64,000 bases of DNA, from assembly GCA_037576215.1 (NCBI GenBank), contig JBANDB010000015.1, positions 558,001-622,000 on the forward strand, read 5' to 3'. This stretch comes from Armillaria gallica (Eukaryota; Basidiomycota; Agaricomycetes; Agaricales; Physalacriaceae). Below the pieces are notes generated by a model, which was not told where the DNA came from, did no database searches, and was given only the letters and a program-made list of their open reading frames with translations. This document shows, piece after piece, positions 22,953-34,065 of this stretch. The position numbers and the translations under genes are program-made. Every line of letters begins with the position of its first letter. The first letter of the stretch is position 1.

Positions 22953-23357
22953 CTGAACTAAGTACAGCAGCTATTAACAGCTGAGGTCGGCCTAGTATGC
23001 TAGAGGAATGGTAGCAGAACACAAAGAAAGATACAGCAGCGCGACGTATCAAACGATGAAGACGTGGCAGTAGAGAGTACGTTCCGATTTGGGTTCTTAG
23101 ATGGCCGATCAGTTCGTGATTGTGGCTGTACCGACTGCCGTGCTCACATTGATCAAGGAATCTTAAAGTCTGGGTATCTACAACACACAGCTGAAGTATT
23201 TACAACGCTTTCACACATCAGGATAACTAAAAGTTGAACTTAGGCTTGATCTCGGAGGATCATGTCACGCTCGCAAATGATGTCACACTCGCAAACGCAA
23301 ACGCAAACGTGGGCTCGCAATGGAACGCAAGCTCGCAAGGGTCGCTCGCAAAATTCT

Positions 23358-24359
23358 ACGTGCCCGTTGATGTATCAAGTAAAAGTCGGCAAGAGGCAAA
23401 TCGGTTTGGAACTTTGCGGAAAATGTGCTGAACTGAAACAAAATCTATTAGTCAACATAAATCAGTTCGAAGAATTAGACGTGGTCGCTTGTTCTGTCAG
23501 CGTCCATTGGTCTTGTGGTGATCAAGAGAAAAAAGAATAGGCCGGAATTTCCCGGCTCCGTTTCACTGGCATTCGGCCCGAGATTCGACGGACAGCCACT
23601 GTCAGGGCTGTGGACCGTGGCGCCGGCGCCATGGTAAGGCCGATATACTTATCTCTGTTATGTTCTCCTTGCCTAAAGAGCAGCGAACACAAGCTGTCTG
23701 TTGTTCTTATGCTCTACGACGAGTCTCAAACTGCGACATGTGGATTGCGTCCAGCTTTCAGATAGAGCATAACGTAAACGTGCCCAAGAACATGAGGTGG
23801 GCTTGTTGCCTCTGTGTCTCTGATACCAACAGGAGGAACCTTCTCTGCGCACTTTACAAAGACACCTTAATTGTCGCTGACAGAGGTCGAGCAATGGACG
23901 ACGCTGCGGTCTAGTTTCAGTTTCATAATGCATGGTCGATGACTATTGATAAACCTCCTTTCAGTTGTCGCACATTGCAACAGATACTTCATCGCTTACA
24001 TGGACGAACCAGCTTCACCATCAACATCGTCAACGGTTTCAATATTAGGTCTTCGCCTAGAACTCTCATTGTACTATCCGGACCGGCCTCTCACAACCAG
24101 TGCATGCTGCGGAGTGAAATTAAACGTGGCGAGAGCGCGTTGATCATGGAACAGCGTGATGTTCAAAACATGACTCAGTCGTATATGAATCGTGAAAGTC
24201 AAGGTGCGATATCCTTCCAGCTGAATCCTCTGCAAGCACAATACCTCTTCCCTACGAAAGAGGACCGAAGGCAGTCCTCAGCAACACCTTGTTAGGTAAT
24301 CGACATTCAATTCGGCCGCTTCGTGCAACGCTGTGTTCGCTGAACTGTTCACTAGAGAG
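23358..24359. other. No supported gene
   Basis: Short frames on plus (for example 23660-23914) lack splice support or recognisable motifs. A possible exon MDEPASPSTSSTVS (from 24000) could belong to the remnant that follows, but that is a guess. Confidence 0.3.
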
Positions 24360-24890
24360 ATGATGCTGCCATCCGAGCTGGTCAGCTTGCTAGTATCCGG
24401 TGTTACGACTGTATATGGACGGATCACCAAAGCTATTCCTATCTTTCACAATATTGTCATTGTTATATATGCTATCGCCAACGTTCAAGGTTGTCTCACT
24501 GCGCATCTATCGGATGTTTCCGACAAGGCATTGCTGCGCACTTTTGCTCACAACGGCACATCACCGGCATGTATCCACTCTCCAAGATGTTATATGGCCA
24601 CTCTCACCCGTAGACAGGGCTATAATGGCGGGGCGGCACTGGCGGATATAAACAATGAAATAGAAGGTCTGGAAAAGCTTGAGAGGGCACTGGCAATGCG
24701 CTACGGGCTGGTCGTGGATCCTGATTCCGTAGAAGTTTTTCAAAAGGCCAAGGCCAGGGCACTCTCAAGTGGGGATTCTCAGTCTGAGGCGGAGGTTAGA
24801 CAACTGGACAAACTGTACCACCTCCGGCTGCAGCGTGCGACCATGCGTCTGTCCTATCCCAATGAATCGAGGACAATCTCTTCTCCAAAT
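24360..24890 (+). pseudogene. Orphan N-terminal part of a C14-type gene (no protease domain)
   Basis: A hydrophobic segment (VSLLVSGVTTVYG; HNIVIVIYAIANV) is followed by the family module: INNEIEGLEKLERALAMRYG, DPDSVEVFQKAKARAL, QLDKLYHLRLQRA. This is the same module that precedes C14 domains at 19318-19572 and 52075-52329. A GTGAGC donor follows at 24891, but no C14 domain is found in the next kilobases. Either the protease exon was lost, or the module works alone. ATG 24360 or 24363. Confidence 0.55.
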
Positions 24891-24899
24891 GTGAGCCTC

Positions 24900-26670
24900 A
24901 AATTTCTATTTCTCGGAGTAAAATTGTAACGGTTAACCTTGATCGATAGTTATAGCATATTGTTATGTCAGCACCTGAATGCCTTCAGGTCGGCGCCATC
25001 ACCGTTATCCTCCGTCCGTCCATTCATTTGTCTCCCTTTCTTTCTTTCTCATCCTAATTCAATCCCCTCAGCATTCTATGTCCTTAGTCGACTCGTACAT
25101 CCTTTTCACATCCGAACAACAAAATACATGGCGCACCGGCTGCGCCCATGCAGTATTTGATCGGTTTCGAAACACGCCACATATGAAGCTGAGATTTGGG
25201 CCTACCTCCGATATGTTTGCGAAATGGACAACAAACGCTGAGTTATCTCCTACCATTGAGGCGCCACTTGACGGCGTGAATCTTTTGTGAATCGACAAGG
25301 TCCTACTCTACTCACACGGTATGTTATTCCATTTTTTTTACATTCGCTCAGGCTGACAATACTTCTAGGTGGCTCCTACCTATTCGGCCGTTCACCATCC
25401 TTCATGAAATTCTTCCGATATCTCCAACTCAAGCTCGAAGAACCCAATATTCACATCCGCATGGAAATAATAGCTTATAGTATGTTCTTCCTTATTCTGT
25501 TTTCTCAGGTTTCTAATCATAATGCAATCTCATGGCTAGTCCCAGACGCATTATACCCAAGCCAGCTCATGGACGCAAGCCAAGCTCTCGAATACTCTCG
25601 TAGCACCGGTACTTCGTCCAGAACCTCCTCGCAGGCAATTCCGCAAGCAGAAACGTATTCTCCAATCCTTATGAGCTCATCAGCATACAAACCTATCGCT
25701 GGCGAGATACAATTGTTCTGCATCATGCAGACATGCAATTCGTCGATGCTTTAGGATTTGGCACGACCGAGAAGACTGAGATTTAAGTTTGACGACTGCG
25801 GGTGTCGTCCATTCGTGTGCAGGATTATCTGGACGGCGAAGCGGTTAGGATTTTGTTCCGAGTCCTATGAATATAGGATACTCGGTTATTATGCAGGCGA
25901 AACTACCCCGTGGGAAGTTTGCATCAGCCAACACGGCATTTGCCGTCCCACTCACCTGGACTCTCCGTGGGAATTTTTGGCCATCGTCCATCATTTTGTC
26001 GCGTGGCTTCATCTTTTCTGACTTCGGACCCTATGTACTGCTTCGGCTTCATGCTATCTTCGCTCCCCTCGCTCTAATCGGTCGCCTCATCTTCTGGCAT
26101 TTTCGTTGTCTTCGGCTCCTTGATCATGTCCTTTCTTTCTTATGTGACTGACATATTTATCTGGTTATTGATTTCATTAGGTGCACCTGTCCAGGCTGTC
26201 CTCAACTGCTCCGCTTTTACTATTCACCGTCTTTATATGATTACACATCTGATGTGTCTACTTCGCCTGTCATCTGCTTTTGCATTGGCCTTCGTTCTCT
26301 TCCACCTCCATATTTACGTATTCCTCTTCCTTAATGTATGCAAACTTCCGTTTGAAGGACCTCGTCCCCGATGCTCCCCCTTTGGTCGTGAGTACTGCGT
26401 TTGACGATTGCGCCATTAGCGCCTCCTAAGTGCGCCCGTTGGTCAGTTAGACTTATTGCTCGATGTTTCGGCCCTCACCTGCGTGTATTCACCTTCAGAA
26501 GTACTATCGCTCTCAGTATGGATTTCATCCTGAACACATTCTTTTTCCCTCGTACCATCACCAGTGTCATTTGCACTTCCACGATGTTGCCTATCCTGAG
26601 CGCTTGCAGTTTCACCTTCGTGTACCTGCGTGCTATTCAGTATCTGTTTAGTTTCGCTTCCTTATCTCGC
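24900..26670. other. Region of weak coding signals, no gene called
   Basis: Several plus-strand frames (24979-25290, 25287-25754, 25758-26021) look partly coding, but I could not join them by splice sites with conserved phase, and no domain was recognised. The second half is pyrimidine-rich. Confidence 0.3.
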
Positions 26671-27058
26671 TTACTTTCTTTTTCCGTCTCCGTCGATCAA
26701 GCATATGATGTACCGCACCAAGTTCTCCTCTGTGTGCGCCAAGTCAGGCCTAGTCAATTGCTTCAATGCGCCTCTAGGGTCGATCTCCTTCGGAAATGGT
26801 ATCGCAATGTCGCCGAGGTCTTCTCGTAATTTGTTGAGGTATGGGTTGGTGCATTCAATTGCCGGCACACCTTTGAATGTCGTCGGTGCCCAAGCTGCTA
26901 GCTCTCCCTGGCGGAGCTCTGTCTCCACGGTGAAGTTCACCTCTTTCAGCGCACATCGCCTCCTGGAAGAACGTCGCCCCGAGACCCGTGATCGTCACCT
27001 TCTGCGACAGTGTGGTCGGTTTATGGTCGGTCGTTCTGGTAATCATGCATTCGGTCAT
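26671..27058 (-). pseudogene. Broken gene of the same hypothetical family as 1-924
   Basis: Two overlapping minus frames read on from each other: KVTITGLGATFFQEAMCA, then, after a one-base shift at about 26945, LKEVNFTVETELRQGELAAW, GVPAIECTN, DLGDIAIPFPKEIDP and HTEENLVRYIICL. The HTEENLVRY motif aligns with YTEDNVVSY of the gene at the left edge. The shift suggests a frameshift mutation. The 3' part after IICLID is missing or beyond an intron. Function unknown. Confidence 0.5.
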
Positions 27059-27069
27059 ACCTCTGGGAA

Positions 27070-27778
27070 GTAGTCATAAATTACTCACTTTGGTACCCTG
27101 AAAATGGGCAGCATATCCATGTGGCATATGATCCCATTCATCGTGAACACAACCTCCTCCCGCTCTTGCCGTCATCTCCGGGAACTATCAGCTTCCATAT
27201 ATGACCGGTGTCGCCGTCATCTAGGTCTATCTGGGACATCTTGTCGCACTGGGAGAGCATACTGTCATTGTCATCTATAACAGGATGTGGCTGTACTCAC
27301 GTTCATTATGTGGTTTAAGTGAAACTAGTTTCTGTCCGCACTTTCCCTCGTGTACATCTCGAGAGCCTCTCCTGGTGGATTATGTCAGTATTGTCGTGTA
27401 GCCTGCCTGTGTCCCTTTGAAAGCTTTCTGCTCACTGGCTTTGTTCTCATCGTAAAACGTGTCCATCCTGTGTTGTACTTTCTGTTTTGGTTATAGCAGA
27501 TGGAAGCGGTAGGGAGGGATTGGGATTGGGGGATATAGATGGCCAGGCATGTGTTACCCCGTCATTCATGTCTCGTTATCTTTCCTCGCATCGCTATGAA
27601 TTTTATTTTTACTCTATTTTCATTTTTTTTTGTCTTTCCTGAATCCTTCTCGTGTCCGTACGTGTCTTCGGGCTGCTGAGCGCGCACATCCGCGACGCAA
27701 GATACCATCATAAACCCTCGATACAGAGCCGTTCCCCTCGCGGCTAATGGATATCCTGTGGATAGGAAAGTCACTCCC
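27070..27778. other. No supported gene
   Basis: T-rich low-complexity stretch around 27596-27640; no frame with family or splice support. Confidence 0.3.
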
Positions 27779-28719
27779 ATGAAGCATCCAGAGAAAAGGA
27801 AGGCGCGCACGTCAGACAATGCTCATCCTTCCATCTCAATAGTTTCCGCCGAAAACATCAACATGTCACCTGTACACGCCGTACCACTGTATATCACCTC
27901 GACTATGTCCCCTCCAGGTTCTGAGGAGGCACGAGCACCAGTAGGGTGCGCGTGGGCAAGCAATAGCTGTCCGTACGTCACGATACTGTTTATACTGATT
28001 AACGTTTAGAAACGCGATCCTGCAGTATTCATCGACTCTTTCTCCGATATAAACGAAGAATGGATGGACACTCTTGCCAATTCTTTGTCCGACCATCACA
28101 AGGGAGTTTACAGCGTGGAACAAGTGAGGGATTTTTTGAGGAGGAAGCTACATAGAGCTTTTCCCGAAGTATTCGTGTACGGTAGAGAAAGCAGCGCAGT
28201 GCAATAGTTGAAAGATGGTTCAAACGGAGCACGACGGTTTCATTTATTGGTAACCGATGTGATGATGGTCACGAGAAAGACACTTATACGTGCGGCTTGA
28301 CACCTATAGTTCATGAAGTCAACGGGATGCGATCTGTCTGGGGCTATACTAGCAACATACAGCACGGGTATGTCAGTCAAGCCTGCATGACGTGTTGTGC
28401 TCTTTCCTTCAGGTTCAGACGCTTCATCTACGGACCTATCGTGCTTCCTGTGCACGTAGAAGACCTGAACCTGTTCCCTGACTCACAGCTCATTTTACCT
28501 ATCGTAGGGATCGACCGTACGTACGAGCTGATTGGAGTCGTTTACTACGGCGAGCATCATTTTACCTCGAGATACATCGACCGCCAGAGAGTGGTGTGGT
28601 ATAACGACGGTATGGTCCACAGAAGGAATTGCGTGAGAGAGGGTCACATATACGACATGGATTTGAGAATGCTTCCTGATGGTAGAAAGGCCACAATATA
28701 CTTCTATGTCCTACTGTAA
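27779..28719 (+). pseudogene. Frameshifted fungal hypothetical gene (HHFTSRYID...WYNDGM family)
   Basis: Possible first exon from ATG 27779. The same frame meets TAG at 28007-28009 (or a very short intron) and continues KRDPAVFIDSFSDINEEW, VYSVEQVRDFLRRKL, FPEVFVYGRESSA. After a one-base shift near 28195 the reading goes on VERWFKRSTTVSF, then over a 45-nt intron (GTATGT..TTCAG) to FIYGPIVLPVHVEDLNLFP, YELIGVVYYGEHHFTSRYID and VVWYNDGMVHRRNCVREG; stop at 28717-28719. The last block resembles ubiquitin-hydrolase-like domains found in transposon-rich agaric regions; that is recognition by pattern only. At least one frameshift breaks it. Confidence 0.45.
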
Positions 28720-28875
28720 ATGGCGATGAGATCGGACATGTTTAGCAAGTATAATCCGGGCCGGATGCACCACCAGAATAGGACTCGGATATGCCACACG
28801 CATGTGGTGGCCCTCAGATGCTAGTTCTCTTTTCTCGAAGGAGCAGTTTTAAGTTTGTATTTGAACACGCATTCA

Positions 28876-29478
28876 TTAACAATACAGTTCAATACGGGGA
28901 CGCTTTGTAGTGGTAACTTTCAAGACCTCAAAATGACAGTTAGGACTTCGAATGGATACGTTTAGATTGAATATATGCGTAATTTGGGCACTTAGAACCC
29001 CGATGAAAGGACGTCTAATACATCCTACAAAAGCTGTTAATGACGTCAAAAAGAGAAAAGATATCCAACCGACCCAAGCGTCATCCTCCCAAGGCTTAAC
29101 GCCTTGATACGCCAATTCGTCAGCCTCGCCCCTTAAAAAACCAAAGTTCTCTGCCCTCTCATCTTCATGCCCGCTTCGCCGCCGTCCATAGTGCGAATAC
29201 AATCCCCTGTTTCTCGCCAACGCTTCCGCCCGTCTCCTCTTTGATCTCTGTTTCTTCCTTTTCATGTCTAATTTCATGCGTGCGGCTGATTTCGGCGGCT
29301 TGATAGGTTCAGCAAGAATCGGCGCGGGAGGTAGATCGATATGAACGGCGGGAGGTGGTACGGGTGCAGGACAGTGTGATAGATTCGGAGGAAGAAATCG
29401 ACGGTCGTGGGAGTACCGACAAGGGTGTTCACCAAACATGCAATATCCCTGAAGGTAGTGAAGGCAGACATTTTTTCC
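28876..29478 (-). CDS. CCCH zinc-finger exon (gene fragment)
   Basis: After a TTCTAG acceptor the frame reads GKNVCLHYLQGYCMFG then EHPCRYSHDRRFLPP: a C-x7-C-x6-C-x3-H finger, typical of RNA-binding CCCH proteins. A proline-rich linker, a very basic stretch (KRKKQRSKRRRAEALARN) and GEADELAYQGVKPWEDDAW follow. The tail after DDAW may be intronic or frameshifted. The preceding exon could not be found: upstream frames are closed soon after the donor near 29540. It probably represents part of a longer gene or a remnant. Confidence 0.5.
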   Translation of the reverse strand, partial: GKNVCLHYLQGYCMFGEHPCRYSHDRRFLPPNLSHCPAPVPPPAVHIDLPPAPILAEPIKPPKSAARMKLDMKRKKQRSKRRRAEALARNRGLYSHYGRRRSGHEDERAENFGFLRGEADELAYQGVKPWEDDAWVGWISFLFLTSLTAFVGCIRRPFIGVLSAQITHIFNLNVSIRSPNCHFEVLKVTTTKRPRIELYC

Positions 29479-29804
29479 TCTAGAAGCGACGGTCAGAAAA
29501 CTATACACCAGCAAGGAAATTCGTTTGCTCACTGGCTGTCTCGTACACTCCTTATATCAGGTGCATGGGAGTACTCGCAATTTATGCTTCGTGTACACGT
29601 ATCATGGTTGTAATACCAACAGGCTACTCCATTGCCGATATGATAGTAGTCGAGGTTGTAGCTCATAGTGGGAAGGAAAAAGACGGATGTTTCAAATTTT
29701 CAAAAAGGGGAACCTTGGTAATTGAGGTGAGTGACTGAGTCAGCGGTACTGGTGCCAAATTAAGACTAGGAGCCTCGTAGCTCTGCCCTGGCAGCTTGCG
29801 TACT

Positions 29805-30089
29805 TCATCCCCTCAACGAGAAATATACAGCCTCGTTAGACTGGTTCGAGTCTAGCGTGGCGCTCGTTGCGGGTTGAAGCGCCGGAACAGTCTCGTGCAG
29901 GATCGTCGGATTTACGGACCGAAGCACCGGGTCCTTCACGGCTCTCCCTTTTACTCCCACCATCGAATCCTGCTGTTCATTTTCTCCTCCTCTGAATGAT
30001 CTACCTGCAACGGACAGCTTCAGCTCAATGTTCGGCAAGAAGACTCGACAGCAAGTCCTCGTCCGCTCTTTGTTCGGACTGAACTGCAA
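29805..30089 (-). CDS. Hypothetical ORF, 94 aa
   Basis: A single open frame from ATG 30089 to stop 29805 with a plausible composition (VFLPNIELKLSVAGRS, GGENEQQDSMVGV, VNPTILHETVPALQP). No domain recognised. It may be an exon of a longer gene. Low support. Confidence 0.3.
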   Translation of the reverse strand: MQFSPNKERTRTCCRVFLPNIELKLSVAGRSFRGGENEQQDSMVGVKGRAVKDPVLRSVNPTILHETVPALQPATSATLDSNQSNEAVYFSLRG

Positions 30090-31449
30090 TGCTAATCAGC
30101 ACGATTTTCACTGATACCTGACGCCGTTTCCGAGACGCGTACTAGACGTCGAAGACGTGACAGTGGACTTCAGGATATAGAAGAAGTACTCCATGGCTGA
30201 AGTTAGTTTCCTACTAATTGAGCTTTGCTGGCAAAGCTGACGGTCGTCCCATCAGGACGGAACAATATTACAACTCAGTAATGGGGATTTTTATCGCAAA
30301 AGCTCGGCGTATACACCAGCAATAGGGCTCGTATCTCCCAGATTTTGAGAACGTACAGAACGCCCTCAATTACGGATCCTACAAGAACAGGACTTTATTG
30401 TACCATCCACGGAAGCGACCGACTAGAAGCAATGGCAGGGCACTCTCCATTGTCACTATTTGGTGAATGACCGTAACTGTACGTCTTATCTACGTCCTCC
30501 TTACATTCATCTAATAAGTCACATATAGCTAGATTTATGAGGCGTGAACTCTGTGACAGCAATTTCGCGAGTCATCTCAACTGATCCTTGATCTTACAGT
30601 CATGCAGATCCTGCTCCTTGACTTCGGCAATACCAACTTACTCGTGTGTGACTTTCAGATCCGTCTCAGGCAACATTTTGGATGGAGAGCCCTTCCTTCT
30701 AGTTCATTCAAGCTCAATAACCCACCGGCCGGTACCATGCGGAGAGAACGAACAGGGGCGGCGGAAGGCGTTTTTTATTCGCGCTCGTTACACCGTGGTA
30801 CGTATCTTCCTTGCTATTTCCATCTACCACTTAGCGTGAAATACGCCACAGTCCTAGATACGCATACATTTACGCGGTGCAAAGAGCAGGAGGAAGCCAC
30901 AACATAGAGAAGCCTGGGTATCGCACTGTGAATCGGGGTAATTCTGTGCGCCTGTCGGCATGTCTTGGCTACCGTATTTCCTTTGTTCCTTAGGCGCCTC
31001 CAAACCTCCGGGCTTACGGCTATTCGACCGTCGAATGAATGCAGCCGTAAGACAGTTTTAGAGGATCTCGATCAAGTGCGTTCCGTTTCAATTCCTTTAC
31101 GCTCCAGGGTCTGATAGGCCATGCAGGGATACGCAGGGATGGACTCGAAGAATTGTGCATGTTCTTCCGTCCCTTGACGATATATCGCTGGTATGTAGAT
31201 GACAACCACGCTTTGATTTCTGGATTCTTACTTACAGGCAGGATACAGATGACGCAGCACTAAATGACATCGACCGTAGAAGTCGGGGACGCCGATGAGG
31301 TGAAAACCTCAGCTAACTGGACGACCTGTACTGCATTCGGCTGCAGCGTGCGAGCAAGTTTCACGACTTATCCAACGAAGTGGGGACAGTTTCCTCTCTC
31401 CTGGTGTGTGGCTTCCAGTGAATGTTTAACGCTCATGAACGGTTACAGT
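30090..31449. other. No supported gene
   Basis: Only short frames. A fragment around 30620-30650 (AATACCAACTTACTCGTGTG) resembles one near 34200, so remnants of a dispersed sequence may lie here. Confidence 0.3.
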
Positions 31450-31923
31450 CTATCTATCGCATGGATCCTTCGTAACCCATTGTTGTTGACACACGCGACG
31501 GGGCGCCTGATACTTCGTACCTACTTCTGCATATTGGCTTACGAGAAGATCGTGACCAGAACTTTGAATGGGAAAGGTGTACTCCACCTGAGACGCTCCC
31601 AAAATTGAATTGGCCAAGAATTCGTCGCTTACCCCCCTCGACGCGAGACCCGCTATAGTCTGTGTTATCCCTTCGCAGCCTCCAAATTCACTGCGGCCCT
31701 CCATCGTATCGATAACGACGAATCTGGAGCCAATGCCCGCGCGATAGTGAACAAGAGCTTTACGCCATTCGGACCAACGTCCTTCGAAGCTGCACTCTAA
31801 TTCAAATTTAAGCGCCTGGCACGTACTGCCCTTCTTTGGACATGTCAAATCACGCAGTGTCTCCAGTAGTGCGTGCTTGTTTTGTTTGCTGCTCTGATCT
31901 CTCTTTCTTTGTGTAGATTCCAT
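31450..31923 (-). CDS. Hypothetical protein or exon, up to 157 aa
   Basis: Open frame from ATG 31923 on minus: MESTQRKRDQSSKQNKHALL, CPKKGSTCQALKFELEC, FEGRWSEWRKALVHYRAGI, then FVVIDTMEGRSEFGGCEG. Composition is protein-like, and the opposite-strand frame (31264-31608) looks worse. A GTGGAG donor after SILGASQ could start an intron. No family recognised. Confidence 0.4.
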   Translation of the reverse strand: MESTQRKRDQSSKQNKHALLETLRDLTCPKKGSTCQALKFELECSFEGRWSEWRKALVHYRAGIGSRFVVIDTMEGRSEFGGCEGITQTIAGLASRGVSDEFLANSILGASQVEYTFPIQSSGHDLLVSQYAEVGTKYQAPRRVCQQQWVTKDPCDR

Positions 31924-32036
31924 GTATTCTCTTTTTGCATGATCTGGTGGAACGACGGACAAGGTAGCTGCGCTCGTGACAATAAACCCTCTGTTAATGC
32001 GGTGATGGGCGCTTAATTCAAAGGCACTTCTTCACA

Positions 32037-32393
32037 TCAGAAACCTTGTTCCCGGCACTTTCTGATCTTCTTTGGAATAAATGGCTGTACCGTTCGAGCG
32101 CGTAGGAAACTGCCACTCCTGACATACCTGAGTTTCTGCACAAAGGAAATGTGTAGTGGCACTGAAAGAATTTCCTTATACAGTTTCCGTCTGATCAGAA
32201 ACAGGATTCTCCCTGCCAAAATCAGATTTCCAATAGAAGGAAACACGTCTAAGGAAACGTTTTCAGCTCCGTGAACAATTTCCGTCAAGTTTCCTTCAGG
32301 CCGAAATCGTTGGGAGTCAGGAGTGTGCCGTCGCTTGTCTTTGTCGGAGATATAAAGATTGGAAGGACCCAGTTTCCAGGTCTGATACGGCAA
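32037..32393 (-). CDS. Coding-like exon, unknown
   Basis: Open frame with protein-like text: TWKLGPSNLYISDKDKRRH, DVFPSIGNLILAGRILFLI, SVPLHISFVQKLRYVRSG, ending KIRKCREQGF. There is no ATG at its front, so it would be an internal or terminal exon. No partner exon was identified. Confidence 0.25.
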   Translation of the reverse strand: MPYQTWKLGPSNLYISDKDKRRHTPDSQRFRPEGNLTEIVHGAENVSLDVFPSIGNLILAGRILFLIRRKLYKEILSVPLHISFVQKLRYVRSGSFLRARTVQPFIPKKIRKCREQGF

Positions 32394-32747
32394 TATCGCC
32401 TGAGTATTTCAGATGACCTCCACCGTGAGCGCTCCACTTTTCTTGGTAGACAATTCATTTCTGATGGCCGCTTTTAGGTCGATTTCCTTGGTCGGTGATA
32501 TTGTACAGCATTTGCCATCAGGATTAGTAGTGTAGTACCTTTCCGCGTGCACTTCCCTCACACGGTAAGAGATGATAAAGATGCGAATGATTGCAAAAGA
32601 CTTACGATGGAGGATAGCCTACCTAGGGGTAAACGATTTTGTATATGCGCAGCCTCGTTTATTAGCAGGTGTTGTTGGGCTTCGGCTGCACGCCTCGGAG
32701 GGCTTTAATGATCAACGTTGTTGAGACGTCGACTGTATTTCAAAGCT

Positions 32748-34065
32748 ATGAGACAACCTGCTCTGAATATAGGCACAAAAGAAGGAGATGGTCGACGAGC
32801 ATTCTTTGAACAGTCGCGAGATTTAATTGATTCGGGCCGAGTATCCGAAATCCCAGCGCGGAACCCTAACCCAATCCTGGCTTTGTATCCAACCATCATG
32901 ACCGAGACCATCAAGGATAGCGGCGACGATGTGCAAGCACTACCTTCACCGCAACTGGGCGCTTCGGGCTCTGTGATTCTAGTGCCACCACCTCCATATA
33001 GCATCGACGTCGACCAAGAAGCGAGTAATGCGAACCAGAGCCGCGAAGTCTATTCTGGTACAGTACCGCTCAGCTTTCACTTCATGGCGCACTCTTATTC
33101 TTCTCTATTTTTGCAGCTAATCAGCAGTCTGTAACAATTTCGCACCCATCCGCCTTGACAATAGGATTTCAAATAAACAATAATTCCTGGCTCAGAACTT
33201 ATTCCTCGCACCTGTCTTCCAAGTACGTCTCAGGGCTGCTCCGTGCTACTGATCCTTGATCATCATTCGTAGGAGAGCCCTTCGGACCATAGCCGTCTTC
33301 ATAATTTGCATGTTTGTGTTCACCATTCACCTTCACAGCCGATCTGTGAAGGAGAAAAGGCACCAACTCATACGCGACGGTCTCGCTTGGGCAAGCCCAA
33401 CTCCTTCAAATCGATGTCTCCGCTTTGGCACCCGAGAGTATTCTGCTCAACTGATGGGCTTACCCGGAGGCGAAGATGGCTTGCGGTGGTGCAAAGACAA
33501 GGCGGTTATTATTCACGGCACTAAAATCGAGAAGCCAGTGTATTGTACCGTGGATAATCCGGTGAGTTCGGTCTCATGTCCAAGACGTCGTATTATTTGA
33601 TATTCTTTTAGGCGCCCCCCGACCTTCGCACTTTTGGTCATTGGATAGTCGATTTTAACGAGCCGAGCTGTAAAACGCTGTGGGAAAACTTCCAGGATAG
33701 GGTGCGTTCCACTTTCAATTGATTCAGTTCCACGATTTGATAAACTCTGCAGGGCTGCGTGGCGATTGGCTCAAAGACTCGCGTACGTTCATCTATACCT
33801 CAAATACCCGAACGATCTGACGTCCTTGATAGCGCATTGAAGCTCATATGGGTAATCACCAACCGCCATGGGATAATTGGCGGGAGATGTGCTCTACTAC
33901 CCCCGCGGACTATGATGGGCATCATTTCGATCAGCCCAATAGCTGTGACCACAGGGTAAGCGACGTCTGCACTCTATGGTTCCTTGATGATTTCTGATGC
34001 TTGGCGTTTAGGGCATTTTCAGTGGCATATGGGGTGTTTGGTTTGTCAAGGACGAGAGCTGCTGA
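32748..34065 (+). CDS. Seven-exon type II membrane protein with Cys-rich ectodomain (333 aa)
   Basis: Exons 32748-33057, 33117-33222, 33273-33561, 33612-33701, 33753-33782, 33833-33955, 34012-34065; introns of 50-59 nt; total 1,002 nt with all phases consistent. About 140 cytosolic residues are followed by one membrane helix (TIAVFIICMFVFTI) and a C-terminal domain with CLRFGTREYSAQL, LRWCKDKAVIIHG, PVYCTVDN, FGHWIVDFNEPSCKTLWENF, MCSTTPADYDGHHFDQPNSC and GIWGVWFVKDESC. This Cys/Trp-rich domain is common in agaric genomes without known function. Exon 5 is only 30 nt. No damage is visible. Confidence 0.85.

Larger units (their letters stand above)
21354..23357. mobile_element. 2.0-kb terminal-inverted-repeat element with GCGAG-rich ends
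   Basis: The left end AGAATTTTGCGAGCGATCC is matched at the right end by its inverse (GGGTCGCTCGCAAAATTCT, ending 23357). Over about 35 bp I count one mismatch. The TTGCGAG/CTCGCAA motif recurs inside both ends (21365-21450; 23270-23340) and in a 21-bp tandem array. No target-site duplication is evident in the flanks (GGCCAGG versus ACGTGCC), so the insertion may have been followed by a deletion. It has no transposase ORF; it holds a nested hAT-like MITE and one coding-like exon. Superfamily unknown. Confidence 0.75.

Noticed and set aside
23270..23350. CRISPR-like short repeats (CTCGCAA)
   Set aside because: Spacing is irregular, the genome is eukaryotic, and the repeats are part of the inverted end of the TIR element.
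29830..29860. Possible tRNA B box (GGTTCGAGTCT)
   Set aside because: The T-stem does not pair, and no A box, anticodon or acceptor stem is found around it.
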